This document shows, in pieces, positions 12,119 to 19,660 of a stretch of 22,161 bases of DNA; position 1 is the first letter of the stretch, and each line of letters starts with the position of its first letter. The notes below the pieces were generated by a model. That model searched no databases. It was not told where the DNA came from and was given only the letters and a program-made list of their open reading frames with translations. Position numbers and translations under genes: made by a program. Origin of the DNA: a virus; the IMG/VR virus record IMGVR_UViG_3300025508_001657, positions 1-22,161 of that record; one strand, written 5' to 3'.

Positions 12119-12174
12119 GATACTTCTTGTAAGTATCTATCTACCCACCGAGTTGATGGGTAGTTAGATAATCA
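12119..12174 (-). repeat. Junction hairpin element, copy 4
   Basis: Begins at the TGA stop at 12172-12174. Stem B 12141-12163 is 9 bp (CUACCCAUC/GGUGGGUAG, one G-U, 5-base loop) with the conserved outer UAUCUA/UAGAUA. Stem A 12119-12137 is a perfect 7-bp GATACTT/AAGTATC. Here the 144-nt domain follows instead of the ribosome binding site. Confidence 0.85.
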
Positions 12175-12495
12175 CTCTCCAGCGTTAGCAAGTTCTTCAA
12201 CATCAGGCATAGTCAATTTAAGCATTGATATTTCGTTCCTGAGATTTCTTAGAACACATGATTCTTCACAGAAGTATGTAGCACCTTTGAATAAACTCTC
12301 GTATACGAATTCGTTTTCGTTTAGATATTCTTCACAATATTCACATTTTTCTGCCCATCCGTCATTAGTATCTTCATCAAGAAATGGATTGTCTAGTTTT
12401 TCAACTGTGTCCATGTGTTCTAGGTTTTCTACTATTACTTCTAGTTCCTCTAGTCTTGCTTTTTTGTCGGCTAGTATTTTTTTCCAGTCAGTCAT
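12172..12495 (-). CDS. Acidic zinc-finger-like protein, 107 aa
   Basis: The product has an N-terminal coiled-coil helix (KKARLEELEVIVENLEH), then CEYCEEYLNENEFVYESLFKGATYFCEESC, where two Cys pairs (CxxC and CxxxC) about 20 residues apart could bind zinc, and a C-terminal helix. It is strongly acidic, so protein binding, for example to a host factor, is more likely than DNA binding. ATG follows an A-rich AAAGGAAAAAA leader. Flanked by hairpin element copies 4 and 5. No family recognised. Confidence 0.65.
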   Translation of the reverse strand: MTDWKKILADKKARLEELEVIVENLEHMDTVEKLDNPFLDEDTNDGWAEKCEYCEEYLNENEFVYESLFKGATYFCEESCVLRNLRNEISMLKLTMPDVEELANAGE

Positions 12496-12515
12496 TTTTT
12501 TTCCTTTGTTTAAGT

Positions 12516-12571
12516 GATACTTCTTATAAGCATCTATCTGCCCTCACTTAATGAGAGCAGTTAGATAATTA
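12516..12571 (-). repeat. Junction hairpin element, copy 5
   Basis: Begins at the TAA stop at 12569-12571. Stem B 12538-12560 is 9 bp on the leftward RNA (CUGCUCUCA/UGAGGGCAG, one G-U, 5-base loop). Stem A 12516-12534 is 7 bp with one G-U (GAUGCUU/AAGUAUC). On the opposite strand both G-U positions would be A-C mismatches, which indicates that the leftward transcript is the functional form. Confidence 0.85.
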
Positions 12572-12925
12572 CAATGTGATTGTAAAGTGTACGCTAAAGT
12601 CGTTGGGAGTTCTTGTGATTGCGATTTTGCCCATATGGGTTACATCGTCTGTACCACCCTCATTATCCCAGAATCTTGCTCGTGTAATTCTGTACTCGTT
12701 AGTTTCGCCGACTGGTAGTTGTACTCTCTCGTGACAAAGCATTTGTGCATTGTCGACTAGGAATCTTGCGATAGCTTCCAAACTGATTTCTCCGTCTGTG
12801 TAGTATTCGCTAATTTCTTGGTCTTTTGTTTGAAACCAGTTACCGAAGCATCCAAACATCTTGTCAGAGTCTGTATTCTCGAATTGTATAGTTTCATGTG
12901 TTAGTGTTTTTCCGTAAGTTGTCAT
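12569..12925 (-). CDS. First gene of leftward operon, hypothetical protein, 118 aa
   Basis: Start 12925 (MTTYGKTLTHETIQFEN) is chosen because AAAGGAAAAC lies just upstream; the ATG at 12994 would place the leader hairpin in the coding sequence. The protein has a helical middle (ISLEAIARFLVDNAQMLCHERVQL) and C-terminal strands (YRITRARFWDNEG, GKIAITRTPNDFSVHFTITL), a compact alpha/beta layout. No recognised family. As the first gene after the divergent region it is probably expressed earliest, so a host-takeover or regulatory role is conceivable. Confidence 0.65.
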   Translation of the reverse strand: MTTYGKTLTHETIQFENTDSDKMFGCFGNWFQTKDQEISEYYTDGEISLEAIARFLVDNAQMLCHERVQLPVGETNEYRITRARFWDNEGGTDDVTHMGKIAITRTPNDFSVHFTITL

Positions 12926-12950
12926 TTTGTTTTCCTTTTTTTTAGTGGAA

Positions 12951-13001
12951 CTGATTGCTCCATAAGGCACCATCCGTAAATGATGCCCTAGCAAAAATCA
13001 G
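12951..13001 (-). promoter_or_regulatory. Leader hairpin of leftward operon (possible divergent sixth element)
   Basis: On the leftward RNA, 12966-12987 forms a 9-bp stem (GGCAUCAUU/GAUGGUGCC, two G-U) with loop UACG. It is enclosed by CUGAUU/AAUCAG (12951-12956 with 12996-13001) and GCU/AGC. The sequence differs from copies 1-5, but the arrangement before ACTAAAAAAAAGGAAAAC is the same. It would form the extreme 5' end of the transcript if the TATAAT just upstream is used. Confidence 0.55.
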
Positions 13002-13002
13002 A

Positions 13003-13008
13003 ATTATA
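13003..13008 (-). promoter_or_regulatory. Candidate -10 box for leftward operon
   Basis: The leftward strand reads TATAAT here, an exact -10 consensus about 80 bases before the first gene and directly upstream of the leader hairpin. No good -35 hexamer lies 16-18 bases further upstream (GAACGA at 17), so it would need an activator, a phage factor or another sigma. In AT-rich DNA such hexamers are frequent. Confidence 0.3.
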
Positions 13009-13053
13009 ATTGTTTAGTTTTTTTCTCGTTCTAAATGCTTTGGGGTCAATCGT

Positions 13054-13285
13054 ATTTAGCTGTTGTGTGTAAAGAGCACACAGCCACATGGGCTACCTTG
13101 ACTATCTCATAAATTTCTTATACTAACATTCGTGGACTATGTCAGCACCGTACCCACACAATTTCGTAAACACCTCCAATAACGGTCAATGGTCGCGTGA
13201 GCTGGTTTGTCGGCTTTCGCAGGGAAGCGTACTGGGTTTTTGACTGCTTGCAGGGACGACTGCAACCAACAGTTTACAGCTAAAT
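13054..13285. other. GC-richer structured island in divergent region, closed by 10-bp inverted repeat
   Basis: ATTTAGCTGT (13054-13063) and ACAGCTAAAT (13276-13285) are perfect inverted copies enclosing 212 bases that are visibly richer in G and C than their surroundings. Inside are hairpins at 13059-13084 (GCTG..TGTG with CACA..CAGC) and 13248-13265 (TTGCAG/CTGCAA, 6-base loop). It contains no gene with a ribosome binding site. Lying between the divergent early and late operons and just upstream of terminase, it could be a structured RNA, a replication origin, or the packaging (cos/pac) site. Confidence 0.45.
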
Positions 13286-13508
13286 CCAGAGCCCCCCAAA
13301 TGTGTGTGTGTTTTTCATAGTAATACTAGTTTAATCGGTAATTCTTAATTATGTATTAATAATTAAATAATGTATGTTCTGTACTTACAAAAAACCCTTA
13401 TTACAATAGAGTGGATAAGACGCTAAAAAAACTTTAAAAAAAAGTGAAAAAATTTGCTGAATTTTGAGTGAAAATGTACCTTGAACTTTAGTTTTAGGAG
13501 TTGAGAAA
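13286..13508. promoter_or_regulatory. AT-rich leader of late operon with 8-bp palindrome
   Basis: This stretch holds a GCCCCCC run (13291-13297) and a TG repeat (about 13301-13310). A perfect hairpin TTAATTAT/ATAATTAA at 13345-13366 has a 6-base loop. Long A-runs lie near 13425-13451, and AGGAG sits 8 bases before the terminase small subunit ATG. A late promoter is expected here but I see no convincing -35/-10 pair. I found no protein-coding ORF in it. Confidence 0.35.
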
Positions 13509-13961
13509 ATGTCGGAACAAGAGATGAAATTACGCTATAAATTCTTAGATGAATCTGTATGGCAACGTCTTAATCAAGCCATCTCAGTTGGTGCTTACAT
13601 TGAAGATGCTTGTATTTTTGCTGGGATAAGTTCTAGGCAGTTCCGTAGGTGGAGAGAACTTGCTGAACAAGGTATTGAGCCTTACGCAGAACGCTGGGAA
13701 GAAATAAACAAATCTGAATCACAATCTATTGTACGTAACTTGTTTAATATACAGAACGCTTCTAATAATGGAACTTGGCAGGCTTCTGCATGGTTGCTCG
13801 AAAGGAAATATCCAGAGAAGTATGGTCGTAAAGAAACTGTTAACGTAGAAAGCAACAATAAGCAATTTGATGTGGAACTCTACTGGAGTGATGGTAAAAA
13901 GTTTGTTGAGGGTGAAGTCGTGTCCGATATGTCCGATAATAAAAAAGATGAAGAAGAATAA
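13509..13961 (+). CDS. Terminase small subunit
   Basis: The 150-aa protein has an N-terminal helix-turn-helix (VGAYIEDACIFAGISSRQFRRWRELAEQG, residues 27-55) followed by a helical segment (EEINKSESQSIVRNLFNIQNA...WQASAWLLERKYPEKYGRK), the layout of phage small terminases that recognise the packaging site and assemble into a ring. It precedes the large subunit by one small gene. Ribosome binding site AGGAG with 8 bases spacing. The acidic tail (DMSDNKKDEEE) may contact the large subunit. The GC-richer island just upstream is a natural candidate for its DNA target. Confidence 0.8.
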   Translation: MSEQEMKLRYKFLDESVWQRLNQAISVGAYIEDACIFAGISSRQFRRWRELAEQGIEPYAERWEEINKSESQSIVRNLFNIQNASNNGTWQASAWLLERKYPEKYGRKETVNVESNNKQFDVELYWSDGKKFVEGEVVSDMSDNKKDEEE

Positions 13962-14188
13962 TGGCAATCCCACAAGACTTTGATGATACTAATGAACAGT
14001 TTATTGACATCGTACAAGCTAATGATTGGGGATTTCCTATCACTATATTTGAAGAAGTTGCTAATGAATCTGAAGATTATTTTCGTGGGGGATTCTACGT
14101 GTTACCTATTCCACAAGCTGTACTCAAACTTTGGATTGAAATGTTAGAAACACCAGATGAGGACAATGGAAACTTCTTTACCGACTGA
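13961..14188 (+). CDS. Small acidic protein between terminase genes, 75 aa
   Basis: ATG overlaps the TerS stop (TAATG), and the end overlaps TerL by 32 bases. The product is acidic with aromatic patches (DWGFPITIFEEV, YFRGGFYVLPIPQAVLKLWIEMLE). No motif is recognised. The overlapping position suggests co-translation with terminase; it could be a packaging accessory. Confidence 0.6.
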   Translation: MAIPQDFDDTNEQFIDIVQANDWGFPITIFEEVANESEDYFRGGFYVLPIPQAVLKLWIEMLETPDEDNGNFFTD

Positions 14189-15443
14189 TAATACAGGTGG
14201 ACTTAAACCTTTTAAGGTTAAACTCCCTGAACTGCATTCAGGTCAGCTTAATGTTGCTTCCAGTAAGGCACGTTTTAAAGTTCTCGTAGCTGGTCGTAGG
14301 TGGGGAAAGACAAGACTTGGTGTGTGGCTCTGTATAGCAAAAGCTATGCAAGGCAAAAGAACATGGTGGGTTGCTCCAACGTATGCTATGGCTCTAGAGG
14401 GTTGGAAAGAAATTAGAAATCTTGGTATTGACTATGGCTGTATCGTCAAAGAATATGAAAAAACTTTATACACTCCTACTGGTGGGCAAGTAACAGTTCG
14501 TTCTGCTGATAACCCAGATAGGTTACGTGGAGCTGGACTTGACTACATTGTGCTTGATGAGTGTGCATATATTAAAGAAGATGTATGGAAAGAAGTCTTA
14601 CGTCCAACTCTAACTGAGCGTAGAGGTGGTGCTTTGTTTATCTCATCTCCTAAAGGGTACAACTGGTTTTCTAGATTGTTTGATGACGCAGTTAAATATG
14701 ATGACTGGGATAGGTGGCAACTTCCTACTAGCACGAATCCTTATGTACCTAATGATGAGCTTGAAATTGCTAGGCGAGAGATTGGTAGCTTCTTGTATTC
14801 GCAGGAATACTTGGCTGAGTTCGTTGAAGCAAAGGGTGGAATAATCCATCCAGAATGGTTTAGGTATTATCAAGATGGAAAGAAGCAAGTTTATGATGAT
14901 AAAGGTTATGAGAAAACTGTTACTACTATCACAACTGCTGATGTAGAGCATAATACAGAAGATTTAAGACGCATTACTACTGTTGACTTGGCAACTTCTA
15001 CCAAAGAATCTGCTGACTACACAGTTGTTACTACTGTTGGTATCGCTCCTAATCAAGATGTATTCGTGCTTGATGTTGTTAGGGCTAGGCTGGAGGCTCC
15101 ACAAGTGCTGAAGCTGTTGCAAGATGTCTATGATAAATGGCAACCAGAAGTTATGGGAGTTGAACGTGCTGGGTATCAACTTGCCTTTGTACAGATAGCT
15201 AGACAACAAACTAATCTACCCATACGTGAACTTCGTGCCGATAAAGATAAAGTCAGCAGAGCGTTGCCTTTGTCTGCTAAGATGGAAGCTGGACAAGTCT
15301 ATTTTCCTAAATATGCAGATTGGTATTTGGATTTAGAAAAAGAGCTACTACAATTTCCAGCAGGAGAACATGACGACCAAGTAGACAGTTTGGCGTATGC
15401 GATATTGCAAGTAGCAAGAAAAAGAGAGTTTAGAGCATATTGA
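14157..15443 (+). CDS. Terminase large subunit (ATPase and nuclease)
   Basis: The ATPase domain has Walker A AGRRWGKT (45-52), Walker B YIVLDE (D134, E135) and a coupling SSPKG motif at 163-167. The RNase H-like nuclease domain has acidic residues in ITTVDLAT (D277), MGVERAGY (E336) and HDDQVDSLAYA (D410). At 428 aa it is of normal length. The protein powers DNA translocation into the prohead and cuts the concatemer. The start could be ATG 14157 or, three codons later, 14166; the latter has a purine-rich GAGGA but very short spacing. Confidence 0.93.
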   Translation: MRTMETSLPTDNTGGLKPFKVKLPELHSGQLNVASSKARFKVLVAGRRWGKTRLGVWLCIAKAMQGKRTWWVAPTYAMALEGWKEIRNLGIDYGCIVKEYEKTLYTPTGGQVTVRSADNPDRLRGAGLDYIVLDECAYIKEDVWKEVLRPTLTERRGGALFISSPKGYNWFSRLFDDAVKYDDWDRWQLPTSTNPYVPNDELEIARREIGSFLYSQEYLAEFVEAKGGIIHPEWFRYYQDGKKQVYDDKGYEKTVTTITTADVEHNTEDLRRITTVDLATSTKESADYTVVTTVGIAPNQDVFVLDVVRARLEAPQVLKLLQDVYDKWQPEVMGVERAGYQLAFVQIARQQTNLPIRELRADKDKVSRALPLSAKMEAGQVYFPKYADWYLDLEKELLQFPAGEHDDQVDSLAYAILQVARKREFRAY

Positions 15444-15445
15444 TA

Positions 15446-15492
15446 GAACACAATAGGTTGGCTTTGGGTGGGTTTTTCCTTTGGGTGTGTTC
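15446..15492 (+). other. Inverted repeat in TerL-portal gap
   Basis: GAACACA (15446-15452) and TGTGTTC (15486-15492) are perfect inverted copies in the 81-bp gap. Between them CTTTGGGTG occurs twice, around a GGGTTTTTCC core. It may form an RNA hairpin affecting portal expression, which starts 32 bases later. No T-run terminator is seen. Confidence 0.3.
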
Positions 15493-15524
15493 ATTAATCC
15501 ACTCTTAGCCATAGAGGAGAGAAC

Positions 15525-17213
15525 GTGGCAGAACGTAGAAATTTAAGTGACATAATATTTGGCAGAGCTAAATCTGTTGACGAACAAAAAAGAATAAACT
15601 TTTTCCGTGATAGCGATTCTCTTTACAATAACAATAATTTTTTACAGGGCTGGAACTCTAAAGCAGGTGCATTTGATGTAAGCTCTATGGGTAATGGTGC
15701 TTCTAACTCGGCAGTAGTTGCTTGTCTGCAAACTTTAGGTATGTCATTCTCTGAAGCAACACTTATGGTCAAGGAATATGATAAAGATGGCTTACAACAA
15801 GAATTAATTAATCATCCGTTCACTATGTTGATGAGGCGTCCAAATCCATATATGTCTGGAGATATAGTTCAACAATATATTATTAATGCTATGCACGTAT
15901 CTGGAGATGCATACTTAATCAAACAAAAGAATAACGCTGGTCAACTGGTTGCTCTTTATCCGTTGATGCCTGAAAATGTTACTCCTAAAGGTAATGATAA
16001 TGAACTTATTACTCATTATGAATATGATACAAACACCAAAAGTGTTTTAGTGACACCACAAGATATGGTACATATCCGTCTAGGGCTTGACCAAACTAAT
16101 CACAGGCAGGGCTTTGCTCCACTTCGTTCTGTTCTTAGGGAAATTTATGGAGATGAATCTGCTGGGCAAATGGCTACTGCACTTCTTGCAAATAGTGGTG
16201 TGCCTAATGTAGTTATCTCTCCCAAACAAGATTTTGGTTTAACTGAAACTGAAGCTGAACAAGTCCAAAGAGCGTTCAAACAAAAAGTAGGGGGAAAGAA
16301 CAGGGGTATGCCTTTAGTTCTTAGTGGCTCAATGGATGTTAAGAAAATGGCTTTTAGCCCTACTGAATTAGACATTGGTACGCTTCGTAGGGTGCCAGAG
16401 GAAAGAATTTCAGCAGTACTTGGAGTTCCTGCAATCTTAGCTGGTCTAGGTGCAGGTTTGGATAGGGCTACTTATTCTAATGCTAGTGAGCTTCGTGAGT
16501 TCTTTACTGAAAGCAAACTTATTCCTTTATGGAAGCAAATCTCTGAGGAGCTTACACAACAAGTCTTACTTCGTGATTACGAGATTACTGATGGTACTTC
16601 TGCTGAATATGATTTCTCTGATGTACGTGCATTACAAACAGACCAAGACGCTCTATATACTCGTATGAATGTTGGTGTACAAGGTGGCTGGATAACTATT
16701 AAAGAAGCTCGTGAAGAAGTCGGTTTACCTGTTGATGAATCTCAAGAGGTGTACTTACTTGATGCTAATAAGATATTAACACCAGCTAACTCTATGGATG
16801 AATATACTGCTTCTGAAACTCCTACTGAATCTGCTGATAAGCCCGTTGCTGAAGTGCAACCACAAGTAGAAACTCTTGATGATGAAGAACAAAAGTTTCA
16901 CGAATATAAAGTTGTTACAGAAATAGATGGAGAATACTGCGTAATTGCAGAAGTATCAGGGCGTAATATGGGTTGCTATCCAACACGTGAACTTGCCGAA
17001 GCTAGATTATCACAAGTTGAAAGATTTGGAGATGGTAGCAAAATAGCACTAAGTGGAGATAAGTTTACAACACAAGAAGAAGCTGAAAAACGTGCTTCTG
17101 AAATTGGTTGTGTAGGTTATCACACTATGGATGATGACGGAAATACAATCTATATGCCATGTGATACTCACGAAGAATATGATGAGTTGATTGATGGAAC
17201 AGAAACAAGTTAG
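15525..17213 (+). CDS. Portal protein (HK97/SPP1 superfamily) with C-terminal extension
   Basis: Residues 1-430 match phage portal proteins: SNSAVVACLQTLGMSFSEATLMV, HPFTMLMRRPNPYMSGDIVQQYI, GDAYLIKQKN, DMVHIRLGLDQTNHRQGFAPLRSVLREI and RVPEERISAVLGVPAILAGL in order. The dodecameric portal is the DNA gate and packaging vertex of the head. Residues about 455-555 add an extra region: EYCVIAEVSGRNMGCYPTRELAEARLSQV followed by EEAEKRASEIGCVGYHTMDDDGNTIYMPC. The start is GTG with GGAGAG just upstream. The 3' end overlaps the minor head gene by 20 bases. Confidence 0.9.
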   Translation: MAERRNLSDIIFGRAKSVDEQKRINFFRDSDSLYNNNNFLQGWNSKAGAFDVSSMGNGASNSAVVACLQTLGMSFSEATLMVKEYDKDGLQQELINHPFTMLMRRPNPYMSGDIVQQYIINAMHVSGDAYLIKQKNNAGQLVALYPLMPENVTPKGNDNELITHYEYDTNTKSVLVTPQDMVHIRLGLDQTNHRQGFAPLRSVLREIYGDESAGQMATALLANSGVPNVVISPKQDFGLTETEAEQVQRAFKQKVGGKNRGMPLVLSGSMDVKKMAFSPTELDIGTLRRVPEERISAVLGVPAILAGLGAGLDRATYSNASELREFFTESKLIPLWKQISEELTQQVLLRDYEITDGTSAEYDFSDVRALQTDQDALYTRMNVGVQGGWITIKEAREEVGLPVDESQEVYLLDANKILTPANSMDEYTASETPTESADKPVAEVQPQVETLDDEEQKFHEYKVVTEIDGEYCVIAEVSGRNMGCYPTRELAEARLSQVERFGDGSKIALSGDKFTTQEEAEKRASEIGCVGYHTMDDDGNTIYMPCDTHEEYDELIDGTETS

Positions 17214-18819
17214 CCAGAGGGTACGTAAAGCTCTTGAAAAAAAAGTTGAAGAACACAACGAGAAGCACGGCGATTCTGCTGGTAAACGTGTCACTCTCCG
17301 TATGCTTATTGCTGTATTTAAACGTGGAGTAGGAGCATACAATACCAATCCAGCGTCTGTTAGACCATCCGTAACATCTCCTGACCAATGGGCTTATGCT
17401 CGTGTAAACGCGTTCCTGTACGCTGTGAGGACTGGTAAGTTTCGTGGTGGTAAGTTTGATACTGATTTGTTACCTGCTGGTCATCCTCTCTCTAGTAAAT
17501 CAATGACTAAAGGTCTTTATGATGATTTGAATTTTACTATTCCTAAAGGTGCTAAAGAAGAAGCTAAACGTGGACTGGAATGGCGTAAAGAATTTGGTAG
17601 AGGTGGTACTTCTGTTGGGCTTGGCTCGGCTAGGTATATCCTTAACAATACAACTGCTGGTGCAGAAAAAACTAGACATATTGCTAAGTATTTTCCTAGG
17701 CATGAAGTTGATAAACGTGCAGAGGGATGGCGACAGGGAGAAAAAGGTTATCCAAGTAATGGTCGTATAGCTTGGGCATTATGGGGTGGAGAAGCTGGTA
17801 AGACATGGTCACAAAAACTTGTAAGAGCTATGAACAAACGTGATGAAAAAGCAAACTCTGCATTTGAACTTATTGAACGTAGGAACAAACTTCGTGAAGA
17901 AGATTGGGAATATAGATTAGGTAGATTTCGTGATAACGAAGTTAAAGACATTCTCTATAAAGAACATGATAAGTTGTTAACTCAATGGGAAACTGTTCTT
18001 AAAGATGTTTACTTTGACTTATTGCAATCACAAGACTTAAAAATATTTAATCAACTTAATAGATATTTTCCTACGGAGATAGGTGTGGAAAGTATTATTG
18101 ATTTTAATATTGATGAGAACGTCAAGACTTGGTCTCCTGATGTTTTTGATTTGTATGTATCGTTGGCTAATGACTTTGCATATTATCAAGTTGACTTGTT
18201 ACTTCCTAATGAGAAAGCAAGTCCTTATGTAATTCCACACAGGGAGAAAAGAAGTCGTAATGATATTATTGAACAAGGATTCTTTTACAGGCTCATATCC
18301 GTAGAAAGATTTCCTTTATCTAATCTTAAGAATAACAGAGAAGCTATTGCCTATATAAATAGTCGTATTGATACGATGCTTCCTAACATGGCTGTAACTT
18401 CTAAAAAAAGATTTAACCTAGAGTTCCGTAAAGCTCTGCAAGAGGGTATGGACTTGGGTTACTCTGGTCGTAAACTACAAACATTCGTTGCTAACTCTGT
18501 TAAAAAAGTTTTGAGTAAAAGAAATCTTTCTAGGGCTTTGACTATTGCTCGTACTGAAGCGAACTCACTTGCAAATTATGGTAGAGGAGTAGGTGCAAAC
18601 TCAACTGGGATTCTATATACTAAAGAATGGATTTCTCAAAGAGATGGGAAAGTGCGAGATGCACACGTTATACTAGATGGAACGGAAGTTAACGAAGATA
18701 ATAACTTTGAATATCAGGGTTACAGGTTAGAATATCCAGGAGATAGTTCCTTGGGAGCACCTGCTGGTTTAACAGTAAATTGTCGTTGCTTCCTAAGTTA
18801 TCACGAAAAGAGGATATAA
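17194..18819 (+). CDS. Minor head protein with C-terminal Mu gpF-like domain, three modules
   Basis: I start at ATG 17194 (TTG lies one codon earlier). Module 1 (about 20-105) reads RVTLRMLIAVFKRGVGAYNTNPASVRP and on to FDTDLLPAGHPLSS. Module 2 (about 112-220) contains AKRGLEWRKEFGRGGTSVGLGSARYI, FPRHEVDKRAEGW and IAWALWGGEAGKTW. Both are small conserved modules that recur in phage head-module proteins. Module 3 (about 445-540) is the Mu F-like domain: ARTEANSLANYGRG, EWISQRDGKVRDAHVILDGTEV and the final GLTVNCRCFLSY. Such proteins join the prohead interior near the portal and act in head morphogenesis. The long middle is helical. Confidence 0.8.
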   Translation: MEQKQVSQRVRKALEKKVEEHNEKHGDSAGKRVTLRMLIAVFKRGVGAYNTNPASVRPSVTSPDQWAYARVNAFLYAVRTGKFRGGKFDTDLLPAGHPLSSKSMTKGLYDDLNFTIPKGAKEEAKRGLEWRKEFGRGGTSVGLGSARYILNNTTAGAEKTRHIAKYFPRHEVDKRAEGWRQGEKGYPSNGRIAWALWGGEAGKTWSQKLVRAMNKRDEKANSAFELIERRNKLREEDWEYRLGRFRDNEVKDILYKEHDKLLTQWETVLKDVYFDLLQSQDLKIFNQLNRYFPTEIGVESIIDFNIDENVKTWSPDVFDLYVSLANDFAYYQVDLLLPNEKASPYVIPHREKRSRNDIIEQGFFYRLISVERFPLSNLKNNREAIAYINSRIDTMLPNMAVTSKKRFNLEFRKALQEGMDLGYSGRKLQTFVANSVKKVLSKRNLSRALTIARTEANSLANYGRGVGANSTGILYTKEWISQRDGKVRDAHVILDGTEVNEDNNFEYQGYRLEYPGDSSLGAPAGLTVNCRCFLSYHEKRI

Positions 18820-18821
18820 AG

Positions 18822-19652
18822 TTGAAAGAGCAAAAAGCTAAAGATTTACTAAGTTTTGATGAAGCTGAGGGTAAAGTAAGTGCAGTATTTTCTGTATTTA
18901 ATGAAATAGATTCAGATGGAGATGTAGTTCTCCCTAAGTCCATTAGAAGTGGCTATGGCGACAAGGGTGTCGTTATGTGCTGGGGGCATGACTGGAAGCA
19001 TATCATCGGTAAAGGTGTTATTCGTAACGAAGATAGTCAAGCTGTTTTTCATGGAGAGTTCAACATGAACACTACTGCTGGTAAAGAAGCATACGAAACT
19101 GTTAAAGCTATGGGAGACATTCAACAATGGTCATTTGGTTTTGAAGTTAATGATTCAGAGCGTGGTATGTTTACAAAAGACGGGCAAGAAACTGAAGTAC
19201 GTTTTCTTAAAGATGTTAAAGTCTGGGAAGTTAGTCCAGTTTTAGTGGGTGCAAATCAAAATACACACACACTTGCAGTCAAAGAAAAAGATTTAAAAGA
19301 AGAAGATATAGTTGATGACGTTGACACCGAATTTGAGGAAGTCGAAGAAGTCAAAGATGTCGGATTAAGATTTACCGATGAAGTAGATAACTTGCTTATC
19401 AAGATGACTGCTTTGTTGAAAAGGGCTAAGGAGCTTACTGCCTTACGCTTGGGTAAAGAGAAAACATTATCAGAAGATAGCACAGAAGCATTGACTTCTT
19501 TGAAAGATGCGTTAGAAGAAATGCATCAAGATATAGATACTTTGCTTACTGTTGGCTCTGCTGATGATGTTGAAGTAATACAAGATGAGATTGATGTTAA
19601 CGATTTGTTTAGAACTACAACAGATTTGTTAGCTGATACTCTTGATTTATAG
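18822..19652 (+). CDS. Prohead maturation protease (HK97/S78 family) with long acidic tail
   Basis: The start is taken as TTG 18822, 2 bases after the previous stop, with AGAGG 8 bases upstream. Residues 18-155 form the S78 fold: VSAVFSVFNEIDSDGDVVLP, CWGHDWKHIIG (H56), WSFGFEV (S104) and WEVSPVLVGAN (E136), the His-Ser-Glu triad. The enzyme removes the scaffold-like delta part of the capsid protein. Residues 155-276 are an acidic, helical tail (EFEEVEEVKD...) that may act as built-in scaffold. It lies directly before the capsid gene. Confidence 0.85.
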   Translation: MKEQKAKDLLSFDEAEGKVSAVFSVFNEIDSDGDVVLPKSIRSGYGDKGVVMCWGHDWKHIIGKGVIRNEDSQAVFHGEFNMNTTAGKEAYETVKAMGDIQQWSFGFEVNDSERGMFTKDGQETEVRFLKDVKVWEVSPVLVGANQNTHTLAVKEKDLKEEDIVDDVDTEFEEVEEVKDVGLRFTDEVDNLLIKMTALLKRAKELTALRLGKEKTLSEDSTEALTSLKDALEEMHQDIDTLLTVGSADDVEVIQDEIDVNDLFRTTTDLLADTLDL

Positions 19653-19660
19653 GAGATATT

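Noticed and set aside
10823-12571. CRISPR array or transposon ends
   Set aside because: The repeats are separated by protein genes, differ in sequence, and sit at gene junctions, unlike CRISPR repeats with uniform spacers or inverted transposon termini.
10823-12571. Intrinsic terminators at each leftward junction
   Set aside because: The stems are not followed by a U-run; the bases after stem B are UAGAUACUU, and downstream genes lack their own promoters.
12926-12994. Longer start for the first leftward gene
   Set aside because: It would translate the leader hairpin; the ATG at 12925 has AAAGGAAAAC upstream as in neighbouring genes.
13041-13050. TTGACC as -35 for the leftward TATAAT at 13003-13008
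   Set aside because: The spacer would be about 35 bases, far beyond the usual 16-18.
13054-13285. tRNA, tmRNA or RNase P RNA
   Set aside because: No cloverleaf, T-loop GTTCRA with paired arms, CCA end or tag-peptide frame was found in either orientation.
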